From the NCBI RefSeq assembly GCF_030435805.1, contig NC_081298.1, positions 30,988,501-31,052,500 of the forward strand: a stretch of DNA of 64,000 bases. The letters are read 5' to 3'. Below the pieces are notes generated by a model, which had not been told where the DNA came from, did not search any database, and worked only from the letters and a program-made list of their open reading frames with translations. Position 1 is the first letter of the stretch, and the number at the start of each line of letters is the position of its first letter. Shown here one piece after another: positions 61,906 to 64,000 of this stretch. Origin of the DNA: Mustela lutreola. Taxonomy: Eukaryota > Chordata > Mammalia > Carnivora > Mustelidae. Both the position numbers and the translations under genes were made by a program.

Positions 61906-62749
61906 CCCCCTTTCCCCATTCTTCTGGGGGTACTCTTCTTTTTGAGATAGACTTGCTTCTTTGGAAAGTCAGTTGCAGCCCTTTTTTTTTTTTTTTTTTT
62001 TTGGTTTGTTTTTGTCTAGTTTTGTCTAGTTCACCACTCCCTCTTACTTGTGTTTGCAAGATTGATGTTCATTATTAATGAATGTAGCGTTAGTGAATTC
62101 TAGGATTACAGTTCTTAAGTACTGAGAATGTATTTGTGACGATGAGTAGTATACATTTGCTCATTATTTTGGAAGTTGTGTGATTTGGAGCCTTTCATGG
62201 TATTCATCCTCTGCATCCCCCTAATAGAATGAAACTCTACAGGTGCATAGTTGGCATGCAGGTGTGAAGGTGAATTGGACTAGGTATAGACAGTTCCCCA
62301 CTGTCACCAGCTGCAAAGCATGATGACTCACATTTCTTTCTCTGTGTGTAGATACCTGTAGATAGATTTCTTCTCACCTGATGGCTCCTCAGGCCTCAGA
62401 ATACCTGCCTACGGAGGCTATGTGTCTTGTTGGTCCTGCTGATCTCAAGCCTTTCTGGTTGACAGCTTATTGCTCCAAGCCAGGACCTCTTGGAGTAAAT
62501 GGCTCTGGAACATCAGGGACTGATGTTTAACTGTGCATTTCTAGAAGCCCTTGAGTGGGCACCGAGTCTGAGGACCCTCTCGGACAGTGAATTGCTCACT
62601 CGCTGTATCCATTATTAGGTCAGGCCTAGTTCTAAGAGCCTGGGCCATCTGCATTCTCCATCCTTGATAGAGTTATCTGGGAGAGAGGCAGCTTGGAAAC
62701 ACTCTGAAGACAGGGCTGCAGTGGCCTGAGAATGAGGGAGGATCTTCTG

Positions 62750-63210
62750 GAATTCACATTTGAGCACTGAAGCAACAGTCTATATTATTGGGGCAGATAG
62801 CATCTTCATTCATTAGTGCCTGAGTCCTGCCCAGGCAGAACAATTGAGATTTCAGGCACTGAAAACAAGATAGCAGGCCTGTAATGGAGTCCCTCATGCT
62901 GAGCCTTACATCACCAAACTGAGACTTAATTAGTTTCAGCTGTCCCAGAAATGGAATCTAATCAAAAGTTATCTGACAGCACTAGTTAGTAATCTGCCTG
63001 ATAGACCCTTGTCATCCCCTAAAGGAAAATGACTTCAAAGTAGCCAGTCTGCTTTGGCTTAGCATGACTTCCTTATTCCTACTCACTTCTGTCTATAAAA
63101 GTCTTTCATTTTGTACAGCATCTCAGAGCTCCTTTCTGTCTGCTAAATGGGATGCTGCTGTGTTCATGCAACATTGGATACGGCCAATAAAATCTTTATT
63201 TAAGATTTAT
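62750..63210 (+). mobile_element. Probable ERVL-type LTR fossil
   Basis: This stretch has the layout of an LTR: a CTATAAAAG box at about 63094, CATTTTGTACAGC following it, and AATAAAATC at about 63187. The wording is like old mammalian ERVL-class LTRs, but I cannot name the subfamily and the left boundary is uncertain. It is a degraded fossil with no coding part. Confidence 0.4.
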
Positions 63211-64000
63211 TTAAATTTATTTATTTAAATTTTACTCAGCTTAATTTTTTTTTTTTTAACAAAGAAAACCTAGGATGATGTCGTTAAATAAGTGTCCTCA
63301 TTGCAGAGGTGCATAATAATCTTTTGATAGAAGATTTGCAACCCCGAACATTTATAAGAAATCTTTTTTTTTTTTTTTAATTGATGAAGCAGGTACATTT
63401 TGGTTATCTAGAAATTTCACTGTGGATTAGTGGAGTTTTTCTTAATACTAGATGACTGAGGTGTTAGAGCTTATTCTATTCATCAAACCTCAACTTCTCA
63501 GCTGAGATGGAGTTGGGTGGGGACAACAGCCAGCCTGTCCACAGTGCGATGACTAGAGGGGCCGCTACAGTTGTGCTTGATACACAGATGGTGAGTAAGT
63601 TTTTTGGTTGATGCATCTGTCTGTCTTTGCATAGAGTGACAACCAGTTTGGCAGGGGCTTAGCTTCTGGAAGTCCAAGCTGAAGGAAGCAGGTATTTCCC
63701 TTTTGCAAGATTGCTGGACAGAAAAGCAGCCAGCAGCTGCTGGAGATTATTTTCTTATTCTACTACCCACCTTCATCCTGGAGGTTTGATGTCTCATCCT
63801 TAGAATGTTCTTGGGAATTTCTCATTCTTTCCACTTACGGAATTAGCAAATCTGTGTGAATGCCGTGAGCTGGTGCTGTTTTGTGCAGAGTGGCTGGCTA
63901 TGTGAGAAATTATGCTTGCCATTTTAACCTACAGACTCAGAAGGGGAAAACTCCTTAGTTGTTCCTTAACCTGCCATCTTCTCTCTCTTCCTCCTTTTGT
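63211..64000. other. Unassigned intronic sequence
   Basis: Low-complexity A+T near 63190-63250, then unassigned sequence to the window end. Confidence 0.5.

Larger units (their letters stand above)
60561..62749. other. Intronic sequence with two MIR pieces
   Basis: Apart from the two MIR fragments and a 22-base T run at 61981-62002, nothing recognised. Confidence 0.5.

Overview
The window comes from a carnivoran mammal, most likely a mustelid. About 70 copies of a tRNA-derived CAN-SINE (head GGGGCGCCTGGGTGGCTCAG, tail ATAAATAAAATCTT) are scattered through it. Their internal wording (CTACTTGTGATCTCTGTC near the tail) fits mustelid CAN-SINEs rather than the dog subfamily as I remember them. 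Introns, CpG-island promoters and old mammalian repeats (L1, L2, MIR, MER5, Tigger, MLT1) confirm a nuclear vertebrate genome. Gene order TMEM230 - PCNA - CDS2 matches the block I know from human chromosome 20p12.

Layout. 1-13100: non-coding flank with SINEs, L2, a MIR and a 78-bp tandem duplication. 13105-24700: TMEM230 on the minus strand, with three coding exons giving 120 codons, one or more untranslated 5' exons, and a CpG-island promoter near 24.7 kb. 26135-32220: PCNA on the minus strand, with all six coding exons giving exactly 261 codons, a 3' UTR with poly(A) signal, and a promoter with CRE-like and CCAAT motifs plus two E2F-type sites in intron 1. 32.4-43.6 kb: SINE-dense intergenic DNA. 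43.65-44.4 kb: CpG island and first coding exon of CDS2 on the plus strand. 44.15 kb to the end: part of CDS2 intron 1; I saw no second exon. This intron holds a processed ATP5MC2 pseudogene, a Tigger DNA transposon, several L1 pieces (one a head-to-head inversion), LTR-like sequence near 63 kb and one unexplained 302-codon open frame.

The three genes are housekeeping genes that are neighbours rather than a pathway: the DNA replication clamp (PCNA), a two-pass endosomal/secretory membrane protein (TMEM230) and an ER CDP-diacylglycerol synthase (CDS2). PCNA and TMEM230 run in tandem with about 1.5 kb between the PCNA poly(A) site and the TMEM230 promoter. PCNA and CDS2 are divergent, about 12 kb apart.

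I found no previously undescribed biological system. The most informative signals are repeated SINE insertions into the same target site, SINEs nested in other SINE tails, an orientation bias of SINEs inside genes, a perfect 40-bp palindrome inside an L1, the inverted L1, and the unassigned 302-codon frame. SINE boundaries are read by eye and are good to about 10 bases.
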